DNA from: Streptococcus suis 10581
GTDB lineage: Bacteria > Bacillota > Bacilli > Lactobacillales > Streptococcaceae
Assembly (NCBI GenBank): GCA_000440235.1
Contig: ALKQ01000022.1
Span: 1-64,000, forward strand
Length of the DNA stretch: 64,000 bases
Reading direction: 5' to 3'
Under the pieces are notes generated by a model. The model had not been told where the DNA came from. It was given only the letters and a program-made list of their open reading frames with translations, and made no database searches. This document shows, piece after piece, positions 26,862-36,560 of the stretch. Each line of letters starts with the position of its first letter. Within the stretch, counting starts at the first letter, position 1. The translations under genes were made by a program, and so were the position numbers.

Positions 26862-28202
26862 CTATTCCGCAGCTAGGCGATAGACTGCCTCAGCATAAAT
26901 ATCCATTGTTTTATATAAGTCTTCTAATGGCATGCGTTCATTTTCCTGATGCTCTGTTTGTTCTGTATCTGGGAAACATGCACCAAAGGCCACACAGTTT
27001 GGCATAGTCCGAGCAAAGGTAGCCCCACCTGACGAGATTGGCTCGCTTGTTAAATCTCCTGTCTTATCTTGATAAACAGACATGAGCGTAGATACCAGCT
27101 GGCTGTCTAATGGCACATACAAGGAAGCAAGGTAGTCGTACTCTTCATAGGTCAAACCACATGATTGCGCTTTGGCTTGTAAAGTAGAAACTAGGGCTTC
27201 TTTATCCGCAGTGACAGGAATACGAATGTCCAAGCGAATTTCTGATTTTTTTGCGCTAATGGTTAGACCTGCAATATTGAAACTGAGTGTCCCTGATGGT
27301 TCATCAGTCACATCACCAAAAAGCTTAAATCCTGTGGCATCTTCACCAACTGCATTGACGATAAAGTCCAAGGCTGGATGACTTTCGAAATGTTCCAAAG
27401 CCTTTGCCAAACGAACGATGGCATTGACCCCCTCAGCAGCATCCTTGGCGTGCCGCGAAATACCAAGAACCGTTACTTGATCATCTTTGGTTTCATAATC
27501 AAAGCCTAATTGATCTAATTCCGCAATAACTCCTGCTAATAAATGACCAGAATAGCTTGCCTTGGCAGGTACTACGTTATAGGCAGTTCCAGCTTCGATA
27601 CTCAGACAAGGGTGACCTGGACCATGCAGTTTGGCCTGTAATAATCCTTTTTCAGCATAAGTCAAAGGGAAGGAAGAATCTGGCGCAAAGCCCATAGTTG
27701 CCACTTCTTCCAACTGATTGTAGCGGTTCATACACCGCCATAAGGTCTCTTCATCTGTTCCAAAAATGAAACGAATCCGTTTGTTAAATTGGACTCCCGC
27801 ATCAAGAAGTGCTTTTACTGCAAATAAGGCCGCCATCGAAGGACCTTTATCATCCTGAACCCCACGTCCAATAATGTAATCTCCCTCTACCACAGCCTCA
27901 AAAGGCGACGTCTGCCATTGACTAAGATCACCAGCAGGTACCACATCTAAGTGGCAAAGGATTGCTAATAATTCTTCGCCTTGCCCAATTTCAGCATAGC
28001 CATAATAGCCAGCAGGGTCTAAATAAGTTTTAAAACCCATTTTTTCCGTCAAAGCCAACGTGTGCTCCAGAACATCCTGAATCGCCTGACCAAATGGTGT
28101 TTGGTTTTGACCTTCATGCAGGACAGACGGAAAAGCTACCAGTTCCTTAATCGCCTCTACACAAGCCTCTTGATGATGTGCTTGAATAAAACTTGTTCTC
28201 AT
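26862..28202 (-). CDS. arcT: M20-family dipeptidase (PepV/ArcT-like) of the arginine deiminase cluster
   Basis: A 446-aa zinc-dependent peptidase. Metal-site blocks: LCHLDVVPAG (His), GRGVQDDKGP (bridging Asp) and GTDEETLWRC (general base Glu). I start at the ATG of MRTSFIQ (28202), after GGGGA; the longer frame lacks a site. In streptococcal ADI clusters an M20 peptidase named ArcT sits beside arcD and may release arginine from peptides. The symbol rests on this context; true substrate unknown. Confidence 0.72.
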   Translation of the reverse strand: MRTSFIQAHHQEACVEAIKELVAFPSVLHEGQNQTPFGQAIQDVLEHTLALTEKMGFKTYLDPAGYYGYAEIGQGEELLAILCHLDVVPAGDLSQWQTSPFEAVVEGDYIIGRGVQDDKGPSMAALFAVKALLDAGVQFNKRIRFIFGTDEETLWRCMNRYNQLEEVATMGFAPDSSFPLTYAEKGLLQAKLHGPGHPCLSIEAGTAYNVVPAKASYSGHLLAGVIAELDQLGFDYETKDDQVTVLGISRHAKDAAEGVNAIVRLAKALEHFESHPALDFIVNAVGEDATGFKLFGDVTDEPSGTLSFNIAGLTISAKKSEIRLDIRIPVTADKEALVSTLQAKAQSCGLTYEEYDYLASLYVPLDSQLVSTLMSVYQDKTGDLTSEPISSGGATFARTMPNCVAFGACFPDTEQTEHQENERMPLEDLYKTMDIYAEAVYRLAAE

Positions 28203-28319
28203 TGTGTCCCCTTTCAACATAATAAGATATGATATATTTTCTAGCACTATTCTATCATAAAAGGAAAAACTGAGCCAAATTTATCTGTATTCATGATAAA
28301 ATCTGACCCAGAATTTCGA

Positions 28320-29825
28320 TTAGAAGAATGTCGCAATGACAAGAATAGCAATTGATGCAAGTACAATAGCTGCAATCAATTTACCTACAAATTTATACCA
28401 AGTTCCGATTTCAACACGACCTAAAGCCAAGGCTCCCATTACAATACCTGAGGTTGGTGCCACTAAGTTCAGCACACCTGAAGCCGCTTGGAAGGCTGTG
28501 ATAATCAAGTGAGCTGGTACATTGACAAACTCACCGAGAGGTGCCATGATACCCATGGATGCCCCTGCAAGACCAGATGTGGATGGAATCAAGAAGGACA
28601 TTGGCAGGTAGAAGAGATAGGTCAAGATGATGAAGACTTGTGAAGACAGACCTTGCAAGCCAACTTCACCCCAATGCAGAATAGTCGCTGTAATCATACC
28701 GTCATTCATGATAACTTGAATACCACGCGCCACCGCACAGATAAGGGCAACACTGAGCAAATCAGCCGCACCATTCATAAAGGCCTTCACCAAACGCGCT
28801 TCATCCATGCCATAGACAATACCAACCAAGACACCAGCAAGTGCAAAGAGCATAGCTCCTTCAGGGAAATACCACCAGCCAAATGGATAGGCTGAACTAC
28901 CAATCACCTGACCGATTCCTGGCAAGCCAAGTAACCAGGTGTTAAAATCTGCAAAGACAGAAACACCCAAGTCTTCCCAAGGAATAAAGCTACAAATCAT
29001 GACTACAAAAGTCAATACGAAGACCCAAAGGACACGTTTTTGAGCAGGCGTTAAGACAGCATTGACTTCTTCATTTGATGTGTTGACATTAAAGTGAGCC
29101 ATATCTGCTTCACGTTGTTTGTAAACGAGGGATTTAGTTGGGTCGTTTTTTACTTTTTCAGCATAGTTGGCAACGAACCACACACCCAGACCCAAAATAA
29201 CGATAAAGAAGATAATCCGCCATATCATACCATCTGCCAAGGAAACCCCTGCTGCATCCGAAGCCACACCTGTCGCAAATGGGTTTACAGTAGAGGCCAA
29301 ACAGCCGATTTGAGAACCCAACAAGATAATAGCAACACCTGTAATACTATCAAAACCAACTGCCATCATAACAGGAACAAGGAGCGGGAAGAAAGCCATG
29401 GTTTCCTCACCCATACCGTAGGTAGAACCGCCCAAGGCAAACAAAGGCATGAGGATGTAAATCAGCATTTTCTCGCGACCCTTGAAGCGTTTCACAATGG
29501 AGGCAATCCCCACATCAAGCGCACCAGTTTCATTGACCACGCCTAAGAAGGAACCAACCATCAGAATAAAGAAGGCAACGTCAATAGCCTTACTAGTGTC
29601 GCCATGACCCAACATAGCACGGACAGGTGCCATCAGAATATCCCAAATTCCCTGCGGATTTTGAGCCACTGCTTGATAGGTGCCTGTGATAAATTTTCCA
29701 GCTTCGTCTTTTTCATACTGACCTGCTGGAATAACCCATGTCATCACTGCCATAAAGGCAATAATGAGCATCAAAATAGAATACGATGAAGGCATTTTAA
29801 AGCCTTTTTTCACTTTTTCGCTCAT
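28320..29825 (-). CDS. arcD: YfcC/ArcD-type membrane antiporter, probable arginine-ornithine exchanger
   Basis: A 501-aa protein with about 12 membrane helices of the YfcC (C4-dicarboxylate anaerobic carrier-like) family. Blocks include GGSTYGMGEETMAFFPLLVP, NPFATGVASDAAG and FLIPSTSGLAGASMGIMAPL. In S. suis the transporter next to arcABC belongs to this family and exchanges arginine for ornithine. Placement between arcC and the dipeptidase supports that. AGGAGG precedes the ATG. Confidence 0.78.
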   Translation of the reverse strand: MSEKVKKGFKMPSSYSILMLIIAFMAVMTWVIPAGQYEKDEAGKFITGTYQAVAQNPQGIWDILMAPVRAMLGHGDTSKAIDVAFFILMVGSFLGVVNETGALDVGIASIVKRFKGREKMLIYILMPLFALGGSTYGMGEETMAFFPLLVPVMMAVGFDSITGVAIILLGSQIGCLASTVNPFATGVASDAAGVSLADGMIWRIIFFIVILGLGVWFVANYAEKVKNDPTKSLVYKQREADMAHFNVNTSNEEVNAVLTPAQKRVLWVFVLTFVVMICSFIPWEDLGVSVFADFNTWLLGLPGIGQVIGSSAYPFGWWYFPEGAMLFALAGVLVGIVYGMDEARLVKAFMNGAADLLSVALICAVARGIQVIMNDGMITATILHWGEVGLQGLSSQVFIILTYLFYLPMSFLIPSTSGLAGASMGIMAPLGEFVNVPAHLIITAFQAASGVLNLVAPTSGIVMGALALGRVEIGTWYKFVGKLIAAIVLASIAILVIATFF

Positions 29826-30314
29826 CGCAAAAACCTCCTATAATATTTTTTGAGTACAACCTGGATTGACAAGTAAAGTACTTTATATAAGAAATAGTTT
29901 TTCGCTCATCAAGGTAGTTTTTAAAGAAATACTGAAAAACTAACGATGAATAGCTCAACAACTAGTCTTAGATGAAAGTCCCGAACTGGGAATACAGGTT
30001 CTAAATCCCCTATTTAAGGGAAGTTGTATCCGTAATAACCGTATCAAATATCCACCTATCTTCAAGAGATGTCTATCTCCTTCAGTCTATTATCTGAAAT
30101 CATTGCTTATAGATAGATACTTGATAGGAAATGGATGAGAGGGGAGAGAGCTTAGAAGCCCAGACCTTCATGTTTAGATTAAAGGGAACCCTTATGGGAC
30201 TATCAACATTCCCACTCCCCTAACTCCATCAATAAATAACCCGTCTAGTTTAAAAACTATATTTGCATGCAGAGTACATCAATAAATAGAAGCCTCAACG
30301 ATACATACAGCTGC
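29826..30314. other. Long interval between arcC and arcD
   Basis: 489 bases with no supported gene. It holds a perfect 12-base palindrome TAAAGTACTTTA (29874-29885) near arcD. It also has many short self-complementary stretches (for example AGGGGAG near 30149 and CTCCCC near 30216), which could form a structured leader on the minus strand. Confidence 0.45.
29873..29889. promoter_or_regulatory. Shared 17-base palindromic motif, copy 1
   Basis: GTAAAGTACTTTATATA, built on the palindrome TAAAGTACTTTA, 48 bases upstream of the arcD ATG. It is identical, in inverse orientation, to 43578-43594 upstream of the marR-type gene. Confidence 0.4.
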
Positions 30315-31262
30315 TTAGCCTTTGACAATGATAGTGCCACTATCGGATTCAATCAAAGCGCCTAAGTTTTCTAATGAGGTAATGACTGCTTTTGATTGCG
30401 GCTTATTGTTTACAAAAGCAATAGCTGCTTCAACTTTCGGTAGCATGGAACCTGGTGCGAATTGATTTTGCTTGATATATTCTTCCAATTCCGCCACGGT
30501 AACTGTTTCTAATTTTTCTTGGTCTGGTTTGTTGTAGTTAACAAAGACATAGTCTACACCTGTCAAGACGATAAACAAGTCTGCATCAACCAATTCTGCC
30601 AAACATTGAGAAGCAAAGTCTTTATCAATAACTGCTTCCACACCGGTCAGGGTGCCATCTGCTTCTTGGACAACTGGAATACCTCCACCACCAGCAGCTA
30701 CGACTACCTCACCTGCATTGAGAAGGGTACGAATGGTACCAATTTCTTTGATTCCTACAGGTTTTGGCGAAGCAACGACTTTGCGCCAGCCACGACCGGC
30801 ATCTTCTTTGAAGGTTGCACCAGTCTTTTCTGCTTCTGCTTTCGCTTCTTCTTCTGTATAGAATGGTCCAATCGGCTTGGTCAAATTTTCGAAGGCGGGA
30901 TCATTCTTATCCACGATAACCTGAGTCACAACAGATGCTACATCTTTTTCAATGCCTTCCTTGAGCAATTCATTTTCCAAGGCATTTTGCAACCAGAAAC
31001 CAATCGAACCTTCTGTCATGGCTACCAAACTGTCTAGTGGAAAAGCTGGGTTCTTTTCCGAATCAGCAGCAAGGTTTTGAAGAAGTAAGTTTCCAACCTG
31101 AGGACCATTACCATGCGTGATAATAAGGTCATCCCCATTTTTTATCAATTTTACAAGGTGCTTGGCTGTTTGTACCAAGGCCTCTTTTTGTGCTTTAGCC
31201 GATGGGTCGGACGATAAAATGGCATTGCCCCCCAAGGCTACTACAATTTTACGATTTGCCAT
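30315..31262 (-). CDS. arcC: Carbamate kinase
   Basis: Third enzyme of the arginine deiminase pathway (315 aa): it turns carbamoyl phosphate and ADP into ATP, CO2 and ammonia. Blocks: [39 protein letters not shown] and the C-terminal [13 protein letters not shown]. The start is the ATG of MANRKIVV (31262); the preceding codons of the frame are not conserved in the family. Gives acid and energy benefit with arcA and arcB. Upstream lie a terminator and a BOX-like repeat, so it may also have its own promoter. Confidence 0.95.
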   Translation of the reverse strand: MANRKIVVALGGNAILSSDPSAKAQKEALVQTAKHLVKLIKNGDDLIITHGNGPQVGNLLLQNLAADSEKNPAFPLDSLVAMTEGSIGFWLQNALENELLKEGIEKDVASVVTQVIVDKNDPAFENLTKPIGPFYTEEEAKAEAEKTGATFKEDAGRGWRKVVASPKPVGIKEIGTIRTLLNAGEVVVAAGGGGIPVVQEADGTLTGVEAVIDKDFASQCLAELVDADLFIVLTGVDYVFVNYNKPDQEKLETVTVAELEEYIKQNQFAPGSMLPKVEAAIAFVNNKPQSKAVITSLENLGALIESDSGTIIVKG

Positions 31263-31315
31263 ATCTCTTGCTTTTTCCTCACTTTCGCGAAATAGTAATC
31301 GCTTACACATCTATC

Positions 31316-31346
31316 CTCAAAATAAGGGGGCTGGGTGCCAGCCCCC
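31316..31346 (-). terminator. Strong terminator between arcB and arcC
   Basis: Perfect GC-rich stem GGGGGCTGG / CCAGCCCCC with a 3-base loop, then TTATTTT on the minus strand. It would limit readthrough from arcB into arcC. Confidence 0.7.
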
Positions 31347-31368
31347 GGAGGTTGCGATGACTAGAGAA

Positions 31369-31577
31369 TATACTCAATGAAAATCAAAATCAGACTTGCT
31401 TCAAAGGTTCGGGGAACCTTTGGAGGTTGGAAATAGAGCGAGCGAAGTTCGCTTCACATATGAAGATAGAACTCCGTTCCTTTCATACTTCAAGGGAACA
31501 GGCTGAAAACCTCCACTGGAGTTTTTCAGTCATCAAATCGAGTCAACAACGTATGAGTTTGATTTTCGAAGAGTATT
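31369..31577. repeat. BOX-like element, copy 1
   Basis: The ends are ATACTCAATGAAAATCAAA and TTTGATTTTCGAAGAGTAT, near-perfect inverted repeats that match the boxA and boxC termini of the pneumococcal BOX element. The middle holds the hairpin module AAAGGTTCGGGGAACCTTT and GGTTGGAAATAGAGCGAGCG. Its right end reaches the arcB stop codon. Confidence 0.85.
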
Positions 31578-32589
31578 ACACACGTGGAACAAATGGATCC
31601 CCTAAAGTAGCCGCCATCACTGCTTTAATAGTGTGCATACGGTTTTCAGCTTGGTCGAAGTGACGAGCATACTTGCTACGGAATACTTCGTCTGTTACTT
31701 CCATTTCTTCTACACCGAATTTTTCAGCGACATCTTTACCATAAACAGTGTTTGTATCATGGAAGGCAGGCAAGCAGTGCAAGAAGATGAGATTTTCATT
31801 TTCTGCTTTTTTCACCAATTCCATATTCACTTGGTATGGTTTCAAGAGGGCAACGCGTTCAGCAAATTTATCTTCTTCACCCATTGATACCCAAACGTCT
31901 GTATAAAGGACATCCGCGCCTTTGACTGCTTCGTCAGCATTATCAGTAATGAGAACACGTGCTCCGCTTTCTTTGGCAAAGCCTTCTGCCAATGCCACAA
32001 CAGTTTCATCAGGGAAGAGTTCTTTTGGAGAGAAGATATGGACATTGACACCAAGGATAGCACCTGTTACCAAAAGTGAGTTAGCAACGTTGTTACGGCC
32101 ATCACCACAGTAAACCAGAGTCAAGCCTTCCAACTTGCCAAAGTTTTCTTTAACAGTCAAGTAGTCCGCCAACATTTGAGTTGGGTGCCATGCATCTGTC
32201 AAACCATTCCATACTGGCACACCAGAGAATTCTGCCAATTCTTCCACCATTTTTTGACTGAAACCACGAAATTCAATACCGTCAAACATGCGTCCCAAAA
32301 CTTTAGCAGTATCTTCTGTAGATTCTTTCTTACCAAGTTGGATGTCATTTGCACCAAGATATTCTGGATGGGCACCAAGGTCAATAGATGCTACTGTGAA
32401 GGCAGCACGAGTACGTGTTGATGTTTTTTCAAACAAGAGAGCAATATTTTTACCTTCCAAATAACGGTGTGGAATATTGCGTTTTTTCAAATCTTTCAAA
32501 TGAGCTGAGAAATCAATCAACCATTCCAATTCTGCGCGTGTGAAATCTTTCTCTGCAAGGAAATGTCTACCTTTAAATACATTTGTCAT
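31576..32589 (-). CDS. arcB: Ornithine carbamoyltransferase, catabolic
   Basis: A 337-aa enzyme that phosphorolyses citrulline to ornithine and carbamoyl phosphate. The carbamoyl-phosphate site is [22 protein letters not shown] and the ornithine site [11 protein letters not shown] follow. AGGAGA precedes the start. The last codons border a BOX-like repeat but the C terminus (GDPFVPRV) looks complete. Confidence 0.96.
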   Translation of the reverse strand: MTNVFKGRHFLAEKDFTRAELEWLIDFSAHLKDLKKRNIPHRYLEGKNIALLFEKTSTRTRAAFTVASIDLGAHPEYLGANDIQLGKKESTEDTAKVLGRMFDGIEFRGFSQKMVEELAEFSGVPVWNGLTDAWHPTQMLADYLTVKENFGKLEGLTLVYCGDGRNNVANSLLVTGAILGVNVHIFSPKELFPDETVVALAEGFAKESGARVLITDNADEAVKGADVLYTDVWVSMGEEDKFAERVALLKPYQVNMELVKKAENENLIFLHCLPAFHDTNTVYGKDVAEKFGVEEMEVTDEVFRSKYARHFDQAENRMHTIKAVMAATLGDPFVPRV

Positions 32590-32607
32590 TGTCTCTTCTC
32601 CTAATGT

Positions 32608-33048
32608 TTAAATAAATTTTGTCAATGTCTGGCACCATTCTCCATCTTCTTGATAAACTTCAGAAGTTGCTTGGTAGCCAACTGACTCATAAAAAGTCTT
32701 TGCAGTTAACTCCGAATGTATATTCAACTGATGAAAGCCTGCTTCACGTGCATAAGCTTCCAAAGAGCTGATAATCATTTTTCCATAGCCTTTTCCACGA
32801 AAATTCGGTAGAGTGGCTATTCGGGTTAGACGAGCTTGACCAGGACCGACAGGAAGAAAACGTCCCGTTGAAACAGGTTCTTCACCAATAAAGAGATTGG
32901 CGTAAACTCTTCCTTCCGTATCATTCTGGTCAAATTCATCTTCCTTTGCAATACCACGCTCAAGGACAAATACCTTATAGCGGACATAGATAGAGGCTGC
33001 GCGTTGCCATTCTTCCGAACCGATTGTTGTTCGTTCTATACTCGGCAT
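32608..33048 (-). CDS. GNAT-family N-acetyltransferase within the arc operon
   Basis: A 146-aa acetyltransferase with the acetyl-CoA loop PNFRGKGYGKMIISSLE (about residues 84-100). A gene of this type between arcA and arcB is usual in streptococcal arc operons; its substrate is unknown. Start and arcA stop overlap as TAATG, implying translational coupling. Confidence 0.85.
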   Translation of the reverse strand: MPSIERTTIGSEEWQRAASIYVRYKVFVLERGIAKEDEFDQNDTEGRVYANLFIGEEPVSTGRFLPVGPGQARLTRIATLPNFRGKGYGKMIISSLEAYAREAGFHQLNIHSELTAKTFYESVGYQATSEVYQEDGEWCQTLTKFI

Positions 33049-34277
33049 TAGATGTCTTCCCGTTCAAACGGCATTGACATACAACGAGGTCCACCACGAC
33101 CGCGAACCAATTCGCTTCCGCCAATCTTAATCAAACGAAGCCCTTTGGACTCGAGGATAGCATTGGTAATCGTATTGCGTTTGTACACAACTACCACACC
33201 TGGTGCAATGGTCAATGTATTTGAACCATCATTCCATTGCTCACGACCAGCAGCAACCATATCACCGCCACCACAACGGATCAATTCTACTTTTTCAAGA
33301 CCAAGGTTCGCAGCCAAAAGTTCTGCCAAGTCACCATGTTCTTCTTCAATATGAAGCGTATCATTTTCATAGGTTACAGAGAAGACACGAAGGTCACCTT
33401 CAATTTCTGGGTGGATAGTAAACTTATCATAGTCAACCATGGTAAATACTGTATCCAAGTGCATGAATTTACGGTTGTTAGCAAATTCGAATGCCAATAC
33501 TTTCTTGAAGCCAACATGCTGTTCAAAGATATTTACCAATAGTTTTTCAATTGATGCAGCATCGGTACGTTGTGAAATACCTACTGCCAAAACATCTTTT
33601 GAAAGAACCAATTCGTCACCACCCTCGATACGAGTAGTTGCTTCACGATTGTAAACCAATGGAACTTTTCCACCATATTCTGGGTGATGGGTGAAGATAT
33701 ATTTACCATACAAGGTTTCACGGTTCCGTGTTTCTGAATACATGTGGTTAAGAGAAACAGCATTACCAATCGTAGCAAATGGATCCCGTGTGAAGTAAAG
33801 GTTTGGCATTGGGTCTATTGCAAATGGGTAAGAGGATTCAACCAAATCTGTCAAACCTTTTTCTTCAGAAGGGATTTCTGGCAATTCTGCCTTTTGAACA
33901 CCAGCCATCGTTTTCTCAACCAGTTCTTGATTATCTTCAATAGACATCAACAACTTGCGAATTGCCTTCTTAGTCGCCCGACCACGAATGTTAGCTTCTT
34001 CGAGATATTCATCAATAAATTGTTCACGAATTTCAGGTGTAACAAGTGACTCAGCAGCTAATTTTTCCAAGTAGAGCACTTCGACACCTTCATCACGAAG
34101 AGCTTGAGCAAAAGCATCATGCTCTTTCTGTGCATCTTCTAAGAATGGAATATCATCGAAGAGTAGGCGTTCTAGGTAGTCAGGCATCAGGTTTTCAATT
34201 TCCTTACCTGGTCTGTGTAACATAACTTTTTTCAGCTTACCAATTTCTGAAAAAACATGAATTGGATGGTTTGACAT
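33048..34277 (-). CDS. arcA: Arginine deiminase
   Basis: A 409-aa enzyme that hydrolyses arginine to citrulline and ammonia; ammonia protects against acid and the pathway yields ATP. Blocks: [45 protein letters not shown] and the catalytic Cys399 in [11 protein letters not shown]. It starts at the ATG of MSNHPIHV (34277), just after AGGAGG; the longer frame upstream is leader. The leader also carries a perfect cre site. Confidence 0.97.
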   Translation of the reverse strand: MSNHPIHVFSEIGKLKKVMLHRPGKEIENLMPDYLERLLFDDIPFLEDAQKEHDAFAQALRDEGVEVLYLEKLAAESLVTPEIREQFIDEYLEEANIRGRATKKAIRKLLMSIEDNQELVEKTMAGVQKAELPEIPSEEKGLTDLVESSYPFAIDPMPNLYFTRDPFATIGNAVSLNHMYSETRNRETLYGKYIFTHHPEYGGKVPLVYNREATTRIEGGDELVLSKDVLAVGISQRTDAASIEKLLVNIFEQHVGFKKVLAFEFANNRKFMHLDTVFTMVDYDKFTIHPEIEGDLRVFSVTYENDTLHIEEEHGDLAELLAANLGLEKVELIRCGGGDMVAAGREQWNDGSNTLTIAPGVVVVYKRNTITNAILESKGLRLIKIGGSELVRGRGGPRCMSMPFEREDI

Positions 34278-34390
34278 GATCTGTCCTCCTTGTAGATTTA
34301 TACATGATGGGAAACGAGGAGGACCGTACGCTTTCCTGCCTCTCATTTCCTCTTTACATCCATAGTTTAACAGAGCAAAAAAACAAAAAC

Positions 34391-34405
34391 TTGAAAACGC
34401 TCACA
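34391..34405. promoter_or_regulatory. cre site (CcpA) upstream of arcA
   Basis: TTGAAAACGCTCACA matches every fixed position of WTGNAANCGNWNNCW. It lies 114 bases before the arcA ATG, fitting catabolite repression of the arginine deiminase system. Confidence 0.75.
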
Positions 34406-34522
34406 TTTATTTTGAGAAATTCTTCACATTTTCAACCTTATTTATAAATAATTATCGATTATATCGCCTATATTCCGCATAATTCTTTGTGTTATATCAT
34501 TATATGAATTTTTATTTTTTAT

Positions 34523-34552
34523 AAAAAAACAGAAACTTCAATGAGTTTCTGT
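34523..34552 (-). terminator. Terminator of flpS
   Basis: ACAGAAACT / AGTTTCTGT stem with a 6-base loop, then T7 on the minus strand. It overlaps the last codons of flpS. Confidence 0.85.
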
Positions 34553-35233
34553 CAAATTTTCTAAGAAATAATCAATATCTAAATAAGTTAACTGTTTATG
34601 GCTATAAGCAATTTTACCATCCTGCTTCAGTTGCTTCAAAACATAGCTAACTGTTTCCCGTGTCGTAGCTGCTAAACGCGAAATCTCTTGAATATGAATT
34701 TCAAATGGCAAGGTAGCAAACTGCTCTCGCTGGCACATATCCCAATAAAGAAGAGCCAAGGCTTGAACGACTCGATCTGATGCCTTGGAACGCATCGCAT
34801 TTCGCAAGCGCAACTCTTGAAAACGAAGCACTTTGGATAATTTTTGACAGATATAAGTCATTTGACTCGGATTTATCTTCGACAAGGTTTCAAACAAGAC
34901 CATCGGTACAATAAAATACTCTAGGTCCGTTATGGCAATGGCGGTATAATGATAAGGTTTGTCCTGAAACATATCTCCAAAAGGAAAGGCACCACCCTGC
35001 CGAATATAGTCCAAATACGTAAAACTATCCGTCTCATCATATTGCTCAATCCGGGCATAGCCCTTATACAATACAAATAGATAATCTCTAGGATCCTCTG
35101 CGTAAAAAAAGATTTGTCCCTTAGGAATCTTTCGAAAACGAATATGCTTAGCTAATTGATCAAAGCTATCACGTGTCAAACGTTCAAAAGTTGGATGTGC
35201 CCTTAGATAATCATATTGTTCGTTGCTTATCAT
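34538..35233 (-). CDS. flpS: Crp/Fnr-family regulator of the arginine deiminase operon
   Basis: A 231-aa regulator with an N-terminal cyclic-nucleotide-binding fold (about residues 15-130) and a C-terminal helix-turn-helix (EISRLAATTRETVSYVLKQL). No N-terminal iron-sulfur cysteine cluster of the Fnr type is visible. A gene of this family directly upstream of arcA, in the same direction, is the S. suis activator FlpS. The start is the ATG at 35233 after AAAGGAG. A terminator closes it, so it is transcribed apart from arcA. Confidence 0.85.
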   Translation of the reverse strand: MISNEQYDYLRAHPTFERLTRDSFDQLAKHIRFRKIPKGQIFFYAEDPRDYLFVLYKGYARIEQYDETDSFTYLDYIRQGGAFPFGDMFQDKPYHYTAIAITDLEYFIVPMVLFETLSKINPSQMTYICQKLSKVLRFQELRLRNAMRSKASDRVVQALALLYWDMCQREQFATLPFEIHIQEISRLAATTRETVSYVLKQLKQDGKIAYSHKQLTYLDIDYFLENLTETH

Positions 35234-35267
35234 CAAAACTCCTTTCTAGCTAAAGTATCCTTCTATC

Positions 35268-35290
35268 CATTTTAACATATATTAATGTTA
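35268..35290 (-). promoter_or_regulatory. flpS -10 region with overlapping palindrome
   Basis: TAACAT-N6-ATGTTA (35273-35290) adjoins a TAAAAT -10 box on the minus strand (about 35269-35274). A site here could allow control of flpS, possibly by itself; inferred. Confidence 0.4.
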
Positions 35291-35484
35291 TATGCTAATC
35301 ATTACTGAAAAATTCATAAAACAGGGTCATTCCTGTGAAGAGGAATACTATAGTAGTTTGAATTAGGAAAAGGACAGTTTTGAGTTATAGTGTTAATAAC
35401 CCACTCCTAAAATAACTTTAGAGTTCTCAAATTGACAAACTTAGATATATCCTGTTTCTGATTCACTCTACTATATCACAGCAT

Positions 35485-35512
35485 ACAAAAAAACTGGTCC
35501 TCTCGAACCAGT
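35485..35512 (-). terminator. Terminator of the ridA-rapZ-yvcK-whiA operon
   Basis: ACTGGT / ACCAGT stem followed by T7 on the minus strand. It lies 130 bases beyond the whiA stop, separated from it by a repeat element. Confidence 0.75.
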
Positions 35513-35527
35513 CTTAATATCGCCGAA

Positions 35528-35613
35528 TGAATTAACTTTCAGACAAGGAACTGAGGTGCAAGCAATACTAGAGTACGGCAAGCCGAGAGTAACGATGTAT
35601 CAAAGTTAATTCA
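35528..35613. repeat. 86-base element with 12-base terminal inverted repeats
   Basis: TGAATTAACTTT (35528-35539) and AAAGTTAATTCA (35602-35613) are perfect inverted copies around a 62-base core containing GAGTACGGCAAGCCGAGAG. Size and structure resemble RUP-like or MITE-like elements of streptococci. Confidence 0.6.
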
Positions 35614-35642
35614 ACTGACTATAACATTCTATGTATACCTAT

Positions 35643-36560
35643 CTAGTCAGTCAATTCATCCGCAATCTTATTGATTTTCCGCAAACGATGGTTGACACCA
35701 CTTTTAGTGATCGGTACCGTTAGACTATCCGCCAATTGCTGAATGGAATAGTCTGGATGCTGAATTCGCAACTGGGCAATCTCCTGCAAGTCACCTGACA
35801 ACTGATCTAGACCGATAGTATCCATAATTTTGATAATATTATTGATTGTTTTCATACTAGCATTGACCGTCTTTGCAATATTAGCGGCTTCCGCATTGGT
35901 AGCTCGATTTAGGTCATTGCGAGCCTCACGAAGCAATTTAACATTCTCAAATTCTGTCTTTGCCTCTTCTGCTCCAATCACCAAAAGAAAATCCATAATG
36001 TCCTCTGCACGTTGCAGATAGGTAATGGTTCCCTTACTTCGCTCAATGACTTTGGCATCCAAAAGAAATTTCTGCATCAGATTGGCCAGGTCATTGGCAT
36101 GGTCACTATAGACAGAAGCTATTTCAAGCTGGTATTTTCCTTTTTCAGGATCCTTAACAGAGCCTGCCGCTAAAAATGCTCCACGAAGATAGGCTTGACT
36201 CCACGAATCATTTTCCAAAACCAAGGGAGAAATCCCCGTCTCTAATCCAAAGAAACTATCAGCCAAATGCAAATCGTTCAATATCTCATTCACGCCGTCT
36301 TCTATCAAAACTGCATACACACGATTCTTTTTGAGATTAGGTTTTTGATGATGGCGAATCTCTGCCTTAATCTGGTAGAAATGGAGTAACAGTTCATAAA
36401 TGTGACGGGCAATCTTTGCATTTTCCGTGCTGATAGAAAGAGTCAAACCTGATGAAGCCAAGCCCAAACTACCTGATAATTTGATAATAGCAGATAGCTC
36501 GCTCTTATTTTGGCTAGACTGAAGCAGCAATTCTTCCTTTACTTGTACTGTAAAACTCAT
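35643..36560 (-). CDS. whiA: WhiA, sporulation-regulator-type DNA-binding protein
   Basis: A 305-aa protein with an N-terminal LAGLIDADG-like fold ([13 protein letters not shown] is the degenerate motif) and a C-terminal helix-turn-helix ([20 protein letters not shown]). In non-sporulating Firmicutes WhiA influences cell division and chromosome segregation. Its start overlaps the yvcK stop by four bases in a conserved operon. Confidence 0.95.
   Translation of the reverse strand: MSFTVQVKEELLLQSSQNKSELSAIIKLSGSLGLASSGLTLSISTENAKIARHIYELLLHFYQIKAEIRHHQKPNLKKNRVYAVLIEDGVNEILNDLHLADSFFGLETGISPLVLENDSWSQAYLRGAFLAAGSVKDPEKGKYQLEIASVYSDHANDLANLMQKFLLDAKVIERSKGTITYLQRAEDIMDFLLVIGAEEAKTEFENVKLLREARNDLNRATNAEAANIAKTVNASMKTINNIIKIMDTIGLDQLSGDLQEIAQLRIQHPDYSIQQLADSLTVPITKSGVNHRLRKINKIADELTD

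Noticed and set aside
30519..31037. 172-codon plus-strand frame opposite arcC
   Set aside because: Cys/Phe-rich shadow of the arcC coding strand with no start signals.
34278..34346. 23-codon N-terminal extension of arginine deiminase
   Set aside because: It spans the AGGAGG site of the downstream ATG and is absent from the family.
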